Shown here one piece after another: positions 22,187-34,449 of a stretch of 64,000 nucleotides of DNA (within the stretch, counting starts at the first letter, position 1; each line of letters begins with the position of its first letter). The notes below the pieces were generated by a model that was not told the origin of the DNA, did no database searches, and saw only the letters and a list, made by a program, of their open reading frames with translations. Location of the stretch: assembly GCA_033675265.1 (NCBI GenBank), contig JAUJYZ010000742.1, positions 30,001 to 94,000 on the forward strand. Reading direction: 5' to 3'. The position numbers were made by a program, and so were the translations under genes. The DNA comes from Actinostola sp. cb2023 (taxonomy: Eukaryota > Cnidaria > Anthozoa > Actiniaria > Actinostolidae).

Positions 22187-23362
22187 TTACTCGGACACTT
22201 CCGGAGGAAGTCCGAGTTATAAAATGGGCATTCTTTTTTTTATTATTCTTTTTATTTTTGTTAGGTCACGGAATGAAAAAAGAATGCGAAGAATGTGATC
22301 GTATCGGTCAGGAATGTCTGTTCCAGGGTTTCGATTGGCTGAAAACGGGGGCGATGATATCCGAATCCTAATGAAGTAATTCTATGCTCAAACAGGTCAA
22401 ATGAGTTTCCGAGCGTATATCAAACTAAATCCGAAGTATTGTTCGCTCTAGGGTCATCGTTAATAGAAGTGCTAACTCATCGTTTCACAACTACCGACTT
22501 AAGAAGTGCTCAGTGTGTAGAAGCTTGTGCTGTATCGCGTGAGAGAGAGGCAGTTGTGTTCAATATGCAGAAGAGAAATGAAGAAGCATGATTGACTGAA
22601 AATAGTGCTATTGAAGCCTTTGTAAGCTTAAATATATTTAACAAAAACAAACGCGCCTTGAAGGGCGTTATCAGAACCATCTGACCTATGCAACCTCAAG
22701 ACGTACCAAATACGTACGAGATCTTTATCTATGTTCACCGATACCGCAACTGTCATTGTCATAACTTGCATTGGACGTATACAGCTATTTAAAAAAACGT
22801 TGAAAACTGAATACTGCATACTGAATAGTGCATTCCAAGACCATATTATTTTGAAATAAAAAGTAAATATACAGCGATTTGTTCGCCATATGGAGCTAGT
22901 ATATTGTTTCTGATGGAATACACACAAAATCAAATCAAATATTATTATTTATATTACTTGAGACAATATTACAAGAGTCCCAAAATGCATTTCGGTCTTG
23001 GAAAACACTATTATTCAGTATCAACGTTTTCTGAAATAATTGTATGATCAAAAAACAGGGTCAAGTATCGGAGATTGTCACGGAAGAATGACTCTATATA
23101 GAGCTTAGCCTTACTCTGACTCAATAAAACAATGACATCGTTGGAAATATCTTTTGTTTTATTGAGTCAGAGTGAGGCTAAGCGTGCATGTATTTGCTCT
23201 GCATATGATTAGTGGCTTTATGCAAAAGGTCTATAGTCTCTTCTTTTCGTCTGTCAATTTCGAGATGGCTGTGGCTTACTCTACCAATGGTGTGTGTTGG
23301 TGAGCAAAGATAGAGATCTACTTGTCATAATGTCCGAGTATACGCTCATTGAGCGTCTTGTT
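22187..23362 (+). mobile_element. Helitron-like element, complete copy
   Basis: The 5' end TTACTCGGACACTTCCGG with hairpin is at 22187-22219. The 3' end is ACGCTCATTGAGCGTCTTGTT at 23342-23362. The element matches the inverted copy at 26235-27949 over most of its length, including the segment around CAACCTCAAGACGTACCAAA. A small inverted-repeat insert (23103-23183) with ends GCTTAGCCTTACTCTGACTC is shared with the other copy. Confidence 0.7.
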
Positions 23363-24278
23363 GAACTAAATATAGATATCTTATAGTGCGATCAAACAGT
23401 GTTTGGTTGCTCGTTTTAGCGTGACTCGAGCTCGATAGAACATGCTTTCCTTGCAATTTCAGTACTGCGATTTCAAAACTCACATCGCAGAGTGATTAAA
23501 CAGTGTTTGGATGAAGTGTAAATATGGGTTTAGGTACCTCGATCGGCTCGGTGTCCGAAAACCTCACAACTGTTCTCTTCACTGCATGCGTGTATCATCA
23601 ACTCACTTCGATTCGTTCTGAAGTTCTGAAGATTTCTAAACCCTTTGCAGTACTAGTAATGGTTTGATAAATCCATATCTCTATGAATTATTGTGGTTAT
23701 TTTGAAAACAATACTTGTTTAGAACCTTCGGTGATTATGGATGACTCGGTAGAACATGCTTTCTTTGTAAAATCGATTTCACAAACTCAGCGAATCATAG
23801 AAATGACAATGACAATAGTTTATTTGGTGCCATAAATATATCCATACCAAATACAAATATAAATAAACTAGACATCGCAGCGTGATCCAATATGTGACTC
23901 GAACAATCATGCACAATATTTCCAGCCGATTCTGGGCATTCAAATCAGTGATTTACTTACAACAATTTCAAAATTCAGCAAAATAAAGATCTATCAGTGT
24001 TATAAGCTTACCACAACATACAATTACAGCGGTTCATAGTATAGAAGACATTTGACTTCGTTTAGATTTCAATCTTGTGTCACGGTTGTGCGGATACCGG
24101 GGGATACTCATGTGCAATATTGATAGCATATTTATCTTCTAACTTCTCGCATTTTGCTTTGATCCCCATTATGTCATCATTTAACTCAACATGTGAAGTC
24201 ATTTGAGCGATATTTGAGTTGTTTTGAGCAATATTTGCTTGTGAAGAATGGCTCGTGTTGATCAGAGCCTTCGGTAAT
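23363..24278. other. Repeat-derived stretch with a captured exon-like frame
   Basis: Partly related to 17796-18020 (CGATTGAAACAGTTTTTGGT-type words near 23385). The right end contains the conserved coiled-coil-like frame annotated separately. No complete element boundary is seen. Confidence 0.4.
24081..24275 (-). pseudogene. Exon-like coiled-coil frame, copy 1
   Basis: The minus strand reads about 65 codons including NIAQNNSNIAQMTSHVELND and GIKAKCEKLEDKYAINIA before a stop. It lies directly beside the 5' end of a Helitron-like element. The same peptide with few changes is encoded at 43606-43851 on the plus strand, also beside a Helitron-like end. The heptad-like pattern suggests a short coiled coil. 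I do not recognise the parent gene. Capture of a gene fragment by a rolling-circle element is the simplest reading, but the source is not in the window. Confidence 0.4.
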
Positions 24279-26054
24279 TACTCGGGCCCTTCCGAAGAAA
24301 GCCCGAGTTATAAAATGGAGATTATGATTATTTTTATTTTCAGTTTTATTTTCATGGTCACGGAATGAAGAAAAAATGCGAAGAATGAAGAAAGAATGCG
24401 ATGTATTTGATCGTATCGAGTTTCAAGATTACTCAGCAGATAAGGGAAAACAAATGACACACAGGACTCAAGTATACTTGAATCTTAGTTTTGAAAGCAG
24501 CTGTAGATCTTCAAGCTATTAAAGGTCAGGATTCTAGTTCATCGTTCGACGACTAGAAGTGGTAGAAGGACTACAAGCTCGTGCTGGATCGAGAGAGAAC
24601 AAGTCATCATGTTATAATTAAACTCACGACCAGCGATGTAACTACATCTATTGACAGAAAGCTATATGTACAGAAGTCATGCAAACAGTCGAGCAAGTCG
24701 AGACTGAAAAGCAAATGAAATGAACTCAAAAACTATCATGACCTCGCTATGCCATGTTTGTTGCTAATTGTAATAGTACGTGTACAGTTATGTCCTTGAG
24801 TATTTATAATTGAACTCACGACCAGCGATGTATAACTACATCTATTGACAGAAAGCTATATGTACAGAAGTCATGCAAACAGTCGAGGCAGTCGAGTTAT
24901 TTTCAATGATGGATGTTTATTTTTAAACTCACGACCAGCGATGTAACTACATCTATTGACAGAAAGCTATATGTACAGAAGTCATGCAAACAATCGAGCC
25001 AGTCGAGTTATTTTCAGTAACTCACGATGGATGTTTATTTTATTCCACGTTTGAAAAATTCAGTACGATTACAGTTGTGTGATCCTTGTGTGAGTCATAC
25101 ATCTATTACGCGACCTAATTTTAGAACCGCCGCGTAGCGCTATTTAGAACAGAATTTCCACGCTCAAAACAGGTCAGTGAACGGCAAAAATACAATCGAA
25201 ATCAAAACGTCCTTAGATTTTAGGGATCTATTACGACAGAAAGCTATATCAGTGTACAGCCAGTCATGCAAACAATCGAACCAGTCGAGTTATTTTCAGT
25301 AACTCACGATGGATGTTTATTTATTTTATTCCACGTTTGAAAAATTCAGTACGATTACAGTTGTGTGATCCTTGTGTGAGTCATACATCTATTACGCGAC
25401 CTAATTTTAGAACCGCCGCGTAGCGCTATTTAAAACAGAATTTCCACGCTCAAAACAGGTCATTAAACGGCAAAAATACAATCGAAATCAAAACGTCCTT
25501 AGATTTTAGGGATCTATTACAGAAGAAGACGCTCAGTGACGAGGGAGACTATTTGTGTCGGTGAGCATAGATAAAGATCTCCGACTCTTCAAGGTACGCT
25601 GTGGTACGTCTTTAAACGTATTTGAGGTCACTTGAGGTCACATCTTAAATCTAACAGAAGCAGCTTTTGATTTTTAATCGATAATTCCTTTCTGATTTCG
25701 AGATAAATCGAACAAGATCTTTCAATGTATAGGCAGAGACAGCAGATTGGTCGAGCTTTGTCACATCATACCGTAGTCTGAATCAACTGGATGTTTAAAA
25801 GTTCGACTTTCCTCTGCGATAACGAAGAAACCAAAGACGTTATCAGAACCGTCTGACCATGAATATGAACCTCAACTGGACGTTCCAAGTACGTGCTACG
25901 GAAGTACGATTCGGAGATTTTTATCTATGCTCACCGACACATATATACATAGTCTCCCTCATCACGCAACTGTCAGTCATTGTCAGGTCCCTCCTCACGC
26001 AACTGACATTGTCCTTGTCATAAGCCCGAGTGTACGCTCATTGAGCGTCTTGTT
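24279..26054 (+). mobile_element. Helitron-like element with internal reiterations
   Basis: 5' end TTACTCGGGCCCTTCCG at 24279 and 3' end ACGCTCATTGAGCGTCTTGTT at 26054. The internal block with CATCTATTGACAGAAAGC occurs at least three times (24645, 24838, 24950). The block around TCCACGCTCAAAACAGGTCA occurs twice (about 25155 and 25442). It is therefore longer than other family members. Confidence 0.65.
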
Positions 26055-26179
26055 ATCTGAGCGGCCGGCACAGGGCGCATGCGCTGTAAAACTCAGTTGG
26101 CGGTTTGAAGCCAAAGACGAAGAATACGACGACCACTCTGCATTTTTAGAGTCGGGTCTTCCACAGGAAGCCCGACTAA
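26055..26179 (-). mobile_element. Second-subfamily Helitron-like 5' end
   Basis: Inverted, it starts TTAGTCGGGCTTCCTGT at 26179, forms a hairpin, and ends in the GCGCATGCGCCCTGTGCC block beside a 3' terminus of the first subfamily. Its internal order matches 43488-43610. Confidence 0.6.
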
Positions 26180-26234
26180 TAATAATACTGATTGTATAAA
26201 CATAATCTAACTGTATTTTACTAGCATTTAACAC

Positions 26235-27949
26235 AACAAGACGCTCAATGAGCGTATACTCGGACATTATGACAAGTAGATCTCTATCTTTGCTCACCAA
26301 CACACACCATTGGTAGAACAAGCCCATCGCGTAAAATTGCCCAAGAAATCAGGTCATGACCATGTTTTTGGTTGAATGACAAAGATAAAACATCTCAATA
26401 ACTTAAAAACATTAAGAAAAACAACCCTGTATTTTTCTCCCAAAAAAAACGTGTTTAAATATTTTTCCGAGGCAGAATTCACAAGTTCCCGCGAGAAAAT
26501 TTTAAATTAGCGCCCAATCCCCACTCGGCCAATCCTCCTGGATTCTCAGTCTTTTTCAGTCAAATTTAATCGATCATCTAAGGGAACCTAGGACCTGAAT
26601 ACTTGGTTTCCCTGTGGAATAGAGGCTTGGCTACTAACTTTTCAAAATGGCCGAAGAAAAATAGCTCTATAACATCGAGAAACGTGGACAGTTTGGCGTG
26701 TTTCGCTACCTTCTTGCTTGGCGACAGATCAGCGACTGCTTGAACTAAACCTTTGGAAAATCGCTTGTTATATTTATCCTACCAAAAGTCAAATATGGGG
26801 ATTAAACAAAGCTATACAAGGTTAAGAGAAACCCATGATAGACTTTTTCCTTCTGGTCACTCGCGAAGCACAATGACAGATATTTCATCGTACCTTGGGA
26901 CATTTCATACTGAAATACGCCATTCTTCCTCCGATTCTACTGTAAAAAAATCGCATGATCAACCGGCAGCAGGAGAATAAAATTGGTAAGGAGTTTTTCA
27001 GTAGTTGTTTGCCTTTTATTTCCCGTGATAGACTTTTTCTCTTGGAGCTTGTTTACATTTATTTTATTCAGTCAAAAGTAAAGACGCGTTCAAAGTTCTT
27101 GTATTTTTTATTGGCCGTGAGCTTTTACGGTGAAAGGAGAGACTGGTGACTTATGCTAATGTCTAAAAATCCCGGATGTGACATCCAATTTTACGCGATG
27201 CACAGCCATCTGAAAATTGACAGACGAAGAGAAGAGACTATAGACCTTTTGCATAAAGCCACTAATCATATGCAGAGCAGATACACGCTTAGCCTCACTC
27301 TGACTCAACGAAACAAAAGATCTATCCAACGATGTCATTGTTTTATTGAGTCAGAGTGAGGCAAAAGGTCTATAGAGTCATTCTTCCGTGACAATCTCCG
27401 ATACTTGACCCTGTTTTTTGATCATATACGTCCAATGCAAGTTATAACAATGACAGTTGCGTGACGAGGGAGACTATTTGTCGGTGAACATAGATAAAGA
27501 TCTCGTACGTATTTGGTACGTCTTGAGGTTGCATAGGTCAGATGGTTCTGATAACGCCCTTCAAGGCGCGTTTGTTTTTGTTAAATATATTTAAGCTTAC
27601 AAAGGCTTCAATAGCACTATTTTCAGTCAATCATGCTTCTTCATTTCTCTTCTGCATATTAAACACAACTGCTTCTCTCTCGATACAGCACAAGCTTCTA
27701 CACAGCACTTCTAGTCGGTAGTCGTGGAACGATGAGTTAGCATTTCTGAGCGAACTCATTTGACCCTTTTGAGCATAGAATTACTTCATTAGGCGTTTGG
27801 ATATCATCGTCCTCGTTTTCAGCCAATCGAAACCCTGAAACAGACATTCCTGACCGATACGATCACATACTTCGCATTCTGTGTACTACGAAGAATAAAA
27901 AAGAATGCCCATTTTATAACTCGGACTTCCTTCGGAAGTGTCCGAGTAA
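26235..27949 (-). mobile_element. Helitron-like element, inverted copy with insertion
   Basis: The 3' end is at 26235 (AACAAGACGCTCAATGAGCG) and the 5' hairpin end at 27949. Relative to 22187-23362 it holds an extra segment of about 840 bp (26333-27200). That segment's ends CATCGCGTAAAATTG and CAATTTTACGCGATG are inverted repeats. A 75-codon frame in the insert (26753-26980) has no recognisable family. Confidence 0.65.
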
Positions 27950-28880
27950 TAAAACAAAACAAAAGAATGAAAGAATGACGATATTTACTGTGAGGACTGT
28001 AAGAGCCACATGTGCTGAATAAGAGCACATGGGCATTTTGTCTGCGCATGCGTGAAATGCCAACATGAACACAAAGACCCTCTGACACGCGCATATATCC
28101 CGCGCCATCCCGCGCTAATTTAAATACCAGGAATAACAAACAAGATGGCGAAGTTCTATCTCATATATTTATTAATTAACTTGCCTATATGAATATATGC
28201 AACTCAAAAATGATGGATTCCATTTTATCAATGCTGAAGGCATGCTGCAGTTGTCATAACCAGTATTTACGATGCATTATGAGTTGCATATTGCAAGGAG
28301 ATGGAGGTCCAGACATGACAAGCTAAACTGACAATGGCTGCTGTCTTCGAAGTATACATGCACTTTGAACGCAGGAGCTATGCATTTTTTGAAAGTCATT
28401 TATTGTGATGAATGGAATGACTATTGAATAATCTTCGCCTCCGTAACATTAAGCCGCTTGAGGGTCGGTAGAAATCGAAAGATAATTTGACTTGAATGCT
28501 TGGAGTCCACATTTCTGCACGTCGCGAGTCCCGTAAATGGTAAGCAAACATATTGCAATGCAAAACAGTGGAAACAAGTTTTAATTTTCTTAACAACTAA
28601 TTTTTCTGCAAAGTCTGTTCTCTCATTTATACTTTCAAAGACTTAGCTGAATAAGGAAATAGACGAAGATATGATAGAACCATGGCTTCGAGAAGTAACA
28701 CAAAACATCAATTCCGCCATTACACCGAGTATAGGGTGAGACAAATCTATTAAATCAGCTGAGAGCTATACATTTTTTGAAGCCCCATTCTCTATAAAAA
28801 CTGAAATTATATAAAGGAATGAATGCTGTGGTAATTATCTCCAACTTGGGGGTCGGTAAAAAATTCAAGAAATATCTCAT
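27950..28880. other. Spacer, no gene recognised
   Basis: The word GAGCTATGCATTTTTTGAA at 28376 recurs as GAGCTATACATTTTTTGAA at 28763, together with GGTCGGTA further on. A diverged duplication of a few hundred bases is therefore likely. Nothing coding is recognised. Confidence 0.4.
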
Positions 28881-29779
28881 TAAGAGCAGGTGAATGAGAA
28901 AATCAAGCAAAGTTGGAAATGAATTTTTTTCAGCCACCTTGAAATTTTGTGTGCAGGTAGACCACCCAGGGGGGTGCACAAAAACACCCCATGTTGGGGT
29001 CATCAAATACATTGTTGTCATAGAAACGGCAATTGTTCCTTCTGGCCCATGTGCCACAAATTCAACCCAAAATGCCCTCCAGTAAAGGGCAAATGAATGA
29101 GGCTCGTTCTCCGGCGCATTTAAACCAATTTTATTCAAATTTGTTCCACAAGCAGGGCAACTCTTCTAGTTTTAAAAATAGTCAATCACTACAATTCAAT
29201 TTGAGTAGTCGCTCAGAAAATCAACACTTAACGAGGGGCCATGTCGGCCATTTTGATAGACATGAAAAACAGGCCAAATTATTTGGCTGATATCTCCTAA
29301 AGTACGCTCTTCTAAGATATGATACTTTTATCACAACTTCTATAGACATTGATGTTTTAAATTCTAGAAAAAGTTTTTTGGGGAAAATTATAATTTTACG
29401 GTGGGGGTTCGTACCATTTGAGGGAAATGGTCAAAATATGAAAAATTAGTGTTGTTGCAGCTCGATTATTTCACTTAAAAACCAATTTCATTTACTAAAT
29501 ATCACTATAAAGGCAATTCTTATTATCTCCTAAACACATTCAATCCAATTGTTGAAAGTCTGAAGACGCGAAGTCTGAGAAATAAAAATTAATAAAAGAC
29601 CTACATTGCGAATTTGGTCACTTTTCACAATGTCGGTCTAATCGAGGTGATTTTATCCTGATTATTCCACATTCTTGGCCATACATGGTGCAGTCACTAA
29701 CAGGCATGAAAAGCTCTTAAATTACAACTTTAAGATGTCCAGATTAAGATAACCTTTGTTTATCCCGCTCACACAAACT

Positions 29780-29921
29780 GGAGGTTTCTTGGTGTTGCAG
29801 AACACCAGATGACGTTAGACAATGAACACAAAGAACGAGAAGAATGAACTTGAACCAAAACAATACCCTGCATACAAAGAAACCTAACCAAGAATGCAGA
29901 CTGTAGCACCAAGAAACACCC
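29780..29921. mobile_element. 142-bp hAT-like MITE in the left palindrome arm
   Basis: Flanked by CACAAACT on both sides (29772-29779 and 29922-29929). The right arm has one uninterrupted copy of this site near 32185. Ends GGAGGTTTCTTGGTG and CACCAAGAAACACCC are imperfect inverted repeats. The insertion therefore postdates formation of the palindrome. Confidence 0.75.
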
Positions 29922-30399
29922 CACAAACTGCACAGCTATCGAAGGACCAAGTCGTACAAGAGCGTAATATTGACGATCACTTCAATCGAAGTAGGAAAGA
30001 TAAAATCCCTCCATAGAGCTGCATATATGGTTCAAGCACTTTGTTATAAACTCATGGTGTATTCTGATTACTGTTATGTGCTGAAATGTTGCCATTAAAA
30101 CCTTTAAAACGACAAGATAGAAGTTTCTTGTTCGTATTGTAAAAACCGGAAATATCACGCGAATGTCAACCGCTGACCGGAAACGAGACCACTACGAAAC
30201 AAAATACCCACCAATAAATCAAGAAAGACGTATTTTTATCTATCCATTGATTTCAAATATTTAAAAACTCTTTAAGTCGAAACAATAATAATTCGCCTAT
30301 CTATAATAGTTTACTGAAACCCGGCCATACCAATCGATAATTCCGATAATCGATAATATTCAATAATCAATCGATTAATGTTGAAAATCGATGTGTGAC

Positions 30400-30506
30400 C
30401 TTCAATATATTATTATTATTAATTGTTATTATTATTATTTATTATTAGTATTATTATTATTAATTGTTATTATTATTATTACTTTTATTTTTTTTATTAT
30501 TATTAT
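30400..30506. repeat. (TTA)n-rich tract with ATCGAT palindromes at its edges
   Basis: Irregular ATT/TTA trinucleotides flanked by clusters of ATCGATAAT words (30335-30395 and 30515-30560). Confidence 0.8.
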
Positions 30507-30837
30507 CATTTTCATCGATTACCATCGATTTCATATCGATCGATAATTATCGATTTTCAACGATGCTTAGAAATCTTTTAAGTGGATGCGCAATATAACA
30601 TAACATATTTTATTGAAGACTTGTGCCTCCCATACAGAAATCATAACATTATAGCTCAACGAACTAGCTCAACGTTAACTAATAAACATGTAATACAACT
30701 TTTACTTCAAGCGGAACTTCAACCTCGACGTGAAAAGAACACTCATTATACCCCTTCACGACATACTTTTGTACAACAGCAATGCGCTAACTTTGCGGTA
30801 GATGAACTGACGCTCTGTTGTTCGTGTTCGCTGCAGT

Positions 30838-31240
30838 TGGTGCCCGGGGGGGAGGGGTACTCCCATATATGGGCTATACGGGGACGTGCCGCTGGACATG
30901 GTATGGTTTTTTACTTCTCTGTCCTGAACAGGGCTGGGTATATAATTTTATGTGAGTCTGTCCTAAACAGGGTATGGTAATGCACGATTGTCGTCGTTAA
31001 ATATGGTTTTAACCGGTATTTAGCCATCCGAGATCAGAGACGCTTGCCGATCTTTAGCAGGTCACCAGTCAACATATAAAACACGTTAAAATTGCGTAAA
31101 AGAAGACAGTGTGTATTTTCAGCCCTTTGTCCTAAACAGGGTCCTAATAGAGGGTGTTGTCCTAGACAGGGTCAGGGTTTCAAACACTCAGCTGCACCCC
31201 TATACCCAAACATGGGTCAAGTACCCCCCCCCCCCCCCAT
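30838..31240. repeat. GC-rich dispersed repeat with CTGTCCTAAACAGGGT reiterations
   Basis: Starts with a run of G and GGGGTACTCCCATATATGGG. It then reiterates CTGTCCT(A)AACAGGGT-type words at 30930, 30960, 31130 and 31150. A poly-C tract lies near 31225. Frames across it are repeat-derived. Confidence 0.65.
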
Positions 31241-31496
31241 CTCCCACCCCTGATCTGATATTATTCCCTGCTGACAGTCTCCTTAGACTCCTTAGTCCCG
31301 AGGAAGATATTAGGGCGGCTGGTAAGGAGGCTAGCTAGTATCATATTCGCCGTGGTGAATTTTAGGAATCTATGATAATCGATAATATTTGATATAATCA
31401 AGAACACTTGGGTTGATGTTATAGTTGAGGATAGAGTATAGAATAGTAATATTTCCATGATAATATAACTGTCACGTGCTACCCTCATTAAATAAA

Positions 31497-31499
31497 GTA

Positions 31500-31533
<34 letters not shown>

Positions 31534-31534
31534 G
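31497..31534. repeat. (ATT)n microsatellite
   Basis: Uninterrupted trinucleotide repeat. Confidence 0.9.
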
Positions 31535-33617
31535 GTGATGGCCGGGACTGAAATAACCGCACCGTTCTTATCCATGCAGTCTCTGGATTGTACCGGTATT
31601 ACGGCTGGTGTAATTACAGGCAGAGCTACCATTATTTCGGAGGCTAATAAATATATTTATATGAGCGTATTTTATGAAGGGCTAGCGCTCCCTCCTCGCG
31701 TGTGTTTTTCCGTTGCGTTACGTTCAAGAGTGTATTGTGACAAGTGTGATACTCAAGTGACGTGTTGGATCGATGTGTGATCTGAATATACTATATAATA
31801 TACTGTATATAAAATATAATATAGTTGGGGTTGAGGGTTGTTGCACATAGATCCGTTTCAAATTAAATTCTGACACTGAGTCGTCGATAACTGAAATATG
31901 TTGAACGTTTGAAGTTTTTACTCGAAGTGGTCTCATTTCCGGTCAGCGGTTGACATTCGCGTGATATTTCCGGTTTTTACAATACGAACAAGAAACTTCT
32001 ATCTTGTCGTTTTAATGGTTTTAATGGCAACATTTCAGCACATAGCAGTAATCAGGATACACCATGAGTTTATAACAAAGTGCTTGAACCATATATGCAG
32101 CTCTATGGAGGGATTTTCCTGCTTCGATTGAAGTGATCGTCAATATTACGCTCTTGTACGACTTGGTCCTTCGATAGCTGTGCAGTTTGTGTGAGCGGGA
32201 TAAACAAAGGTTATCTTAATCTGGACATCTTAAAGTTGTAATTTAAGAGCTTTTCATGCCTGTTAGTGACTGCACCATGTATGGCCAAGAATGTGGAATA
32301 ATCAGGATAAAATCACCTCGATTAGACTGACATTGTGAAAAGTGACCAAATTCGCAACGGTAGGTCTTTTATTAATTTTTATTTCTCAGACTTCGCGTCT
32401 TCAGACTTTCAACAATTGGATTGAATGTGTTTAGGAGATAATAAGAATTGCCTTTATAGTGATATTTAGTAAATGAAATTGGTTTTTAAGTGAAATAATC
32501 GAGCTACAACAACACTAATTTTTCATATTTTGACCATTTCCCTCAAATGGTACGAACCCCCACCGTAAAATTATAATTTTCCCCAAAAATGTTTTTCTAG
32601 AATTTAAAACATCAATGTCTATAGAAGTTGTGATAAAAGTATCATATCTTAGAAGAGCGTACTTTAGGAGATATCAGCCAAATAGTTTGGCCTGTTTTTC
32701 ATGTCTATCAAAATGGCCGACATGGCCCCTCGTTAAGTGTTGATTTTCTGAGCGACTACTCAAAGCGAATTGTAGTGATTGACTATTTTTAAAACTAGAA
32801 GAGTTGCCCTGCTTGTGGAACAAATTTGAATGAAATTGGTTTAAATGTGCCGGAGAACGAGCCTCATTCATTTGCCCTTTACTGGAGGACATTTTGGGTT
32901 GAATTTGTGGCACATGGGCCAGAAGGAACAATTGCCGTTTCTATGGCAACAATGCATTTGATGACCCCAACATGGGGTGTTTTTGTGCACCCCCCTGGGT
33001 GGTCTACCTGCACACAAAATTTCAAGGTGACTGAAAAAAATTCATTTCCAACTTTGCTTGATTTTCTCATTCACCTGCTCTTAAAGTTCGACCTAAATTG
33101 AACACTTCTACATATTCACCGGGCCATAGCTCGAAATTGCGTCCACCAGAAAGACCATTTCATTAAAATTATAAAAGTTTACTTGCATCACAATTACCAA
33201 GCGTTAATCCAGTGCTGTAGAATACTTGATTGTAGAAATAATTAACGCTGAACATCCAACTCGAAACACCACAGTCGCATTTCAATGTAAAATATCTCGC
33301 CATCAAAAGAAATAACAGCGGCCAAAGATATACCCAGGGGAAGAAGTGTTTATCGTCTTTAAAAATGTGTAAATTTTCATGACGTTTAAACTTTAGAAAC
33401 GCGTAGATCTCCTACAAAATATCCTTGGTTCCAGACGTCACTGGACAATGCTGTGTTGGCGCATGCGCAGACAAAATACCCATATGCTCTGATATGAATA
33501 AGTAGTTTTCCAGTTGCTTCGTTGACGATCATCTTTCACTTCATCCATACATCCATACATCCATACATACATAGTTTATTTGTTCTGCAGGTTTGTTTAC
33601 AATGACGCAAGACTTAA

Positions 33618-34039
33618 AGTGCCTATGAAACGAAACAACAGACCCCGTTTTTATTTGCTACTACGAAAGTTTACTATTTGCTTGTTTACATGGCGGTAAT
33701 AAAAAGCGAATTGAGCTTCAGGAACATTTTTTATTTCGCGCACGAAGTTGGGCATTTTGGGTTTCAAAGTGCGACAATTCCCGCTTGGTCAAACTATAGA
33801 AATGTGATGTCATAAGTTGTGCAAACAAAGGCATACACAACTTATGACGTCACCGAGCCATTGTCAAGGGCCCAGTCTCTTGTCGCACATTTTGTTTGAA
33901 AATGATAATTTTCGAACCGCGAAAAAAAAATGTTCGCACGCTCAAAGTCGATGTTTAAATACAGCAAATGTTCAGAGAAAGACCAAACAACAATAATGTT
34001 CAATAAAACAAGGATCGACATTTTCGTTTCATAGGCACT
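33618..34039. mobile_element. MITE with TTAA duplication
   Basis: Ends AGTGCCTATGAAACGAAA and complement are flanked by TTAA (33614-33617 and 34040-34043). TTAA duplication is typical of piggyBac-like and some Kolobok elements. The interior of about 420 bp is non-coding. A small CATC tetranucleotide repeat precedes it (33541-33572). Confidence 0.75.
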
Positions 34040-34109
34040 TTAAGTCCTGATGTGGACCTGCCTATCTACCTATCTAAGGAGTAAAATTGATAATTTATTT
34101 ATATAAGTA

Positions 34110-34261
34110 ATACCACGACAAGAGGGAAATTAGTGATTAAATTTCCCGCAAGCCGAGGGAGCGTTTGTGGAAGTCCCGACGCCGTAGGCGGAGGGACTTT
34201 TACAAACTCTCCCGAGGCTTGAGGGAAATTTAATCCCTAATTTCCCGAATTGTCATGGTAT
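34110..34261. mobile_element. 152-bp MITE
   Basis: ATACCACGACAAGAGGGAAA and its near-complement form about 50-bp inverted arms around a GC-rich centre (GGAAGTCCC...GGGACTTTT). Confidence 0.75.
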
Positions 34262-34267
34262 CAGTTT

Positions 34268-34445
34268 GTAATACTATGATCACCGAGGAAATAAAGTAAA
34301 ATATTAACTAACTAAATAGTACTAATAAATAGTAAATGCTTTATTATTGTTGTCTACTCAGTAGTAAAACTAGTAAGATGTTAATTAGTACTAAATGTTA
34401 GCGCTTATTTCACGGATATAATATTTGCACTCTAATATATAACTT
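34268..34445. mobile_element. MITE related to 36874-36996
   Basis: Shares TTAACTAACTAAATAGTACT and the right end TTTCACGGATATAATATTTG with the element at 36874. It is longer because of an insertion of about 40 bp near 34360. Confidence 0.55.
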
Positions 34446-34449
34446 GTAC

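Larger units (their letters stand above)
28881..33083. repeat. 4.2-kb palindrome with arms of 1.2-1.3 kb
   Basis: The left arm, 28881-30196, is the inverted copy of the right arm, 31925-33083. The outer limit is CTCATTCACCTGCTCTTA at 33083. The inner limit is near GTGGTCTCATTTCCGG at 31927. Both arms encode the same frame (MNxIGLNxPENEPHSFALYW), which is repeat translation with no known family. The unpaired centre (30197-31924) holds TTA/ATT microsatellites and a GC-rich repeat. It may be a very long foldback transposon or a segmental inverted duplication. Confidence 0.8.

Noticed and set aside
30582..31338. Frames of 132 and 75 codons containing VLNRV words
   Set aside because: They derive from the CTGTCCTAAACAGGGT repeat and its poly-C tract.
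28755..33101. Frame MNxIGLNxPENEPHSFALYW as a conserved gene in two copies
   Set aside because: The two copies are the arms of one palindrome, so conservation reflects the duplication; no known family.
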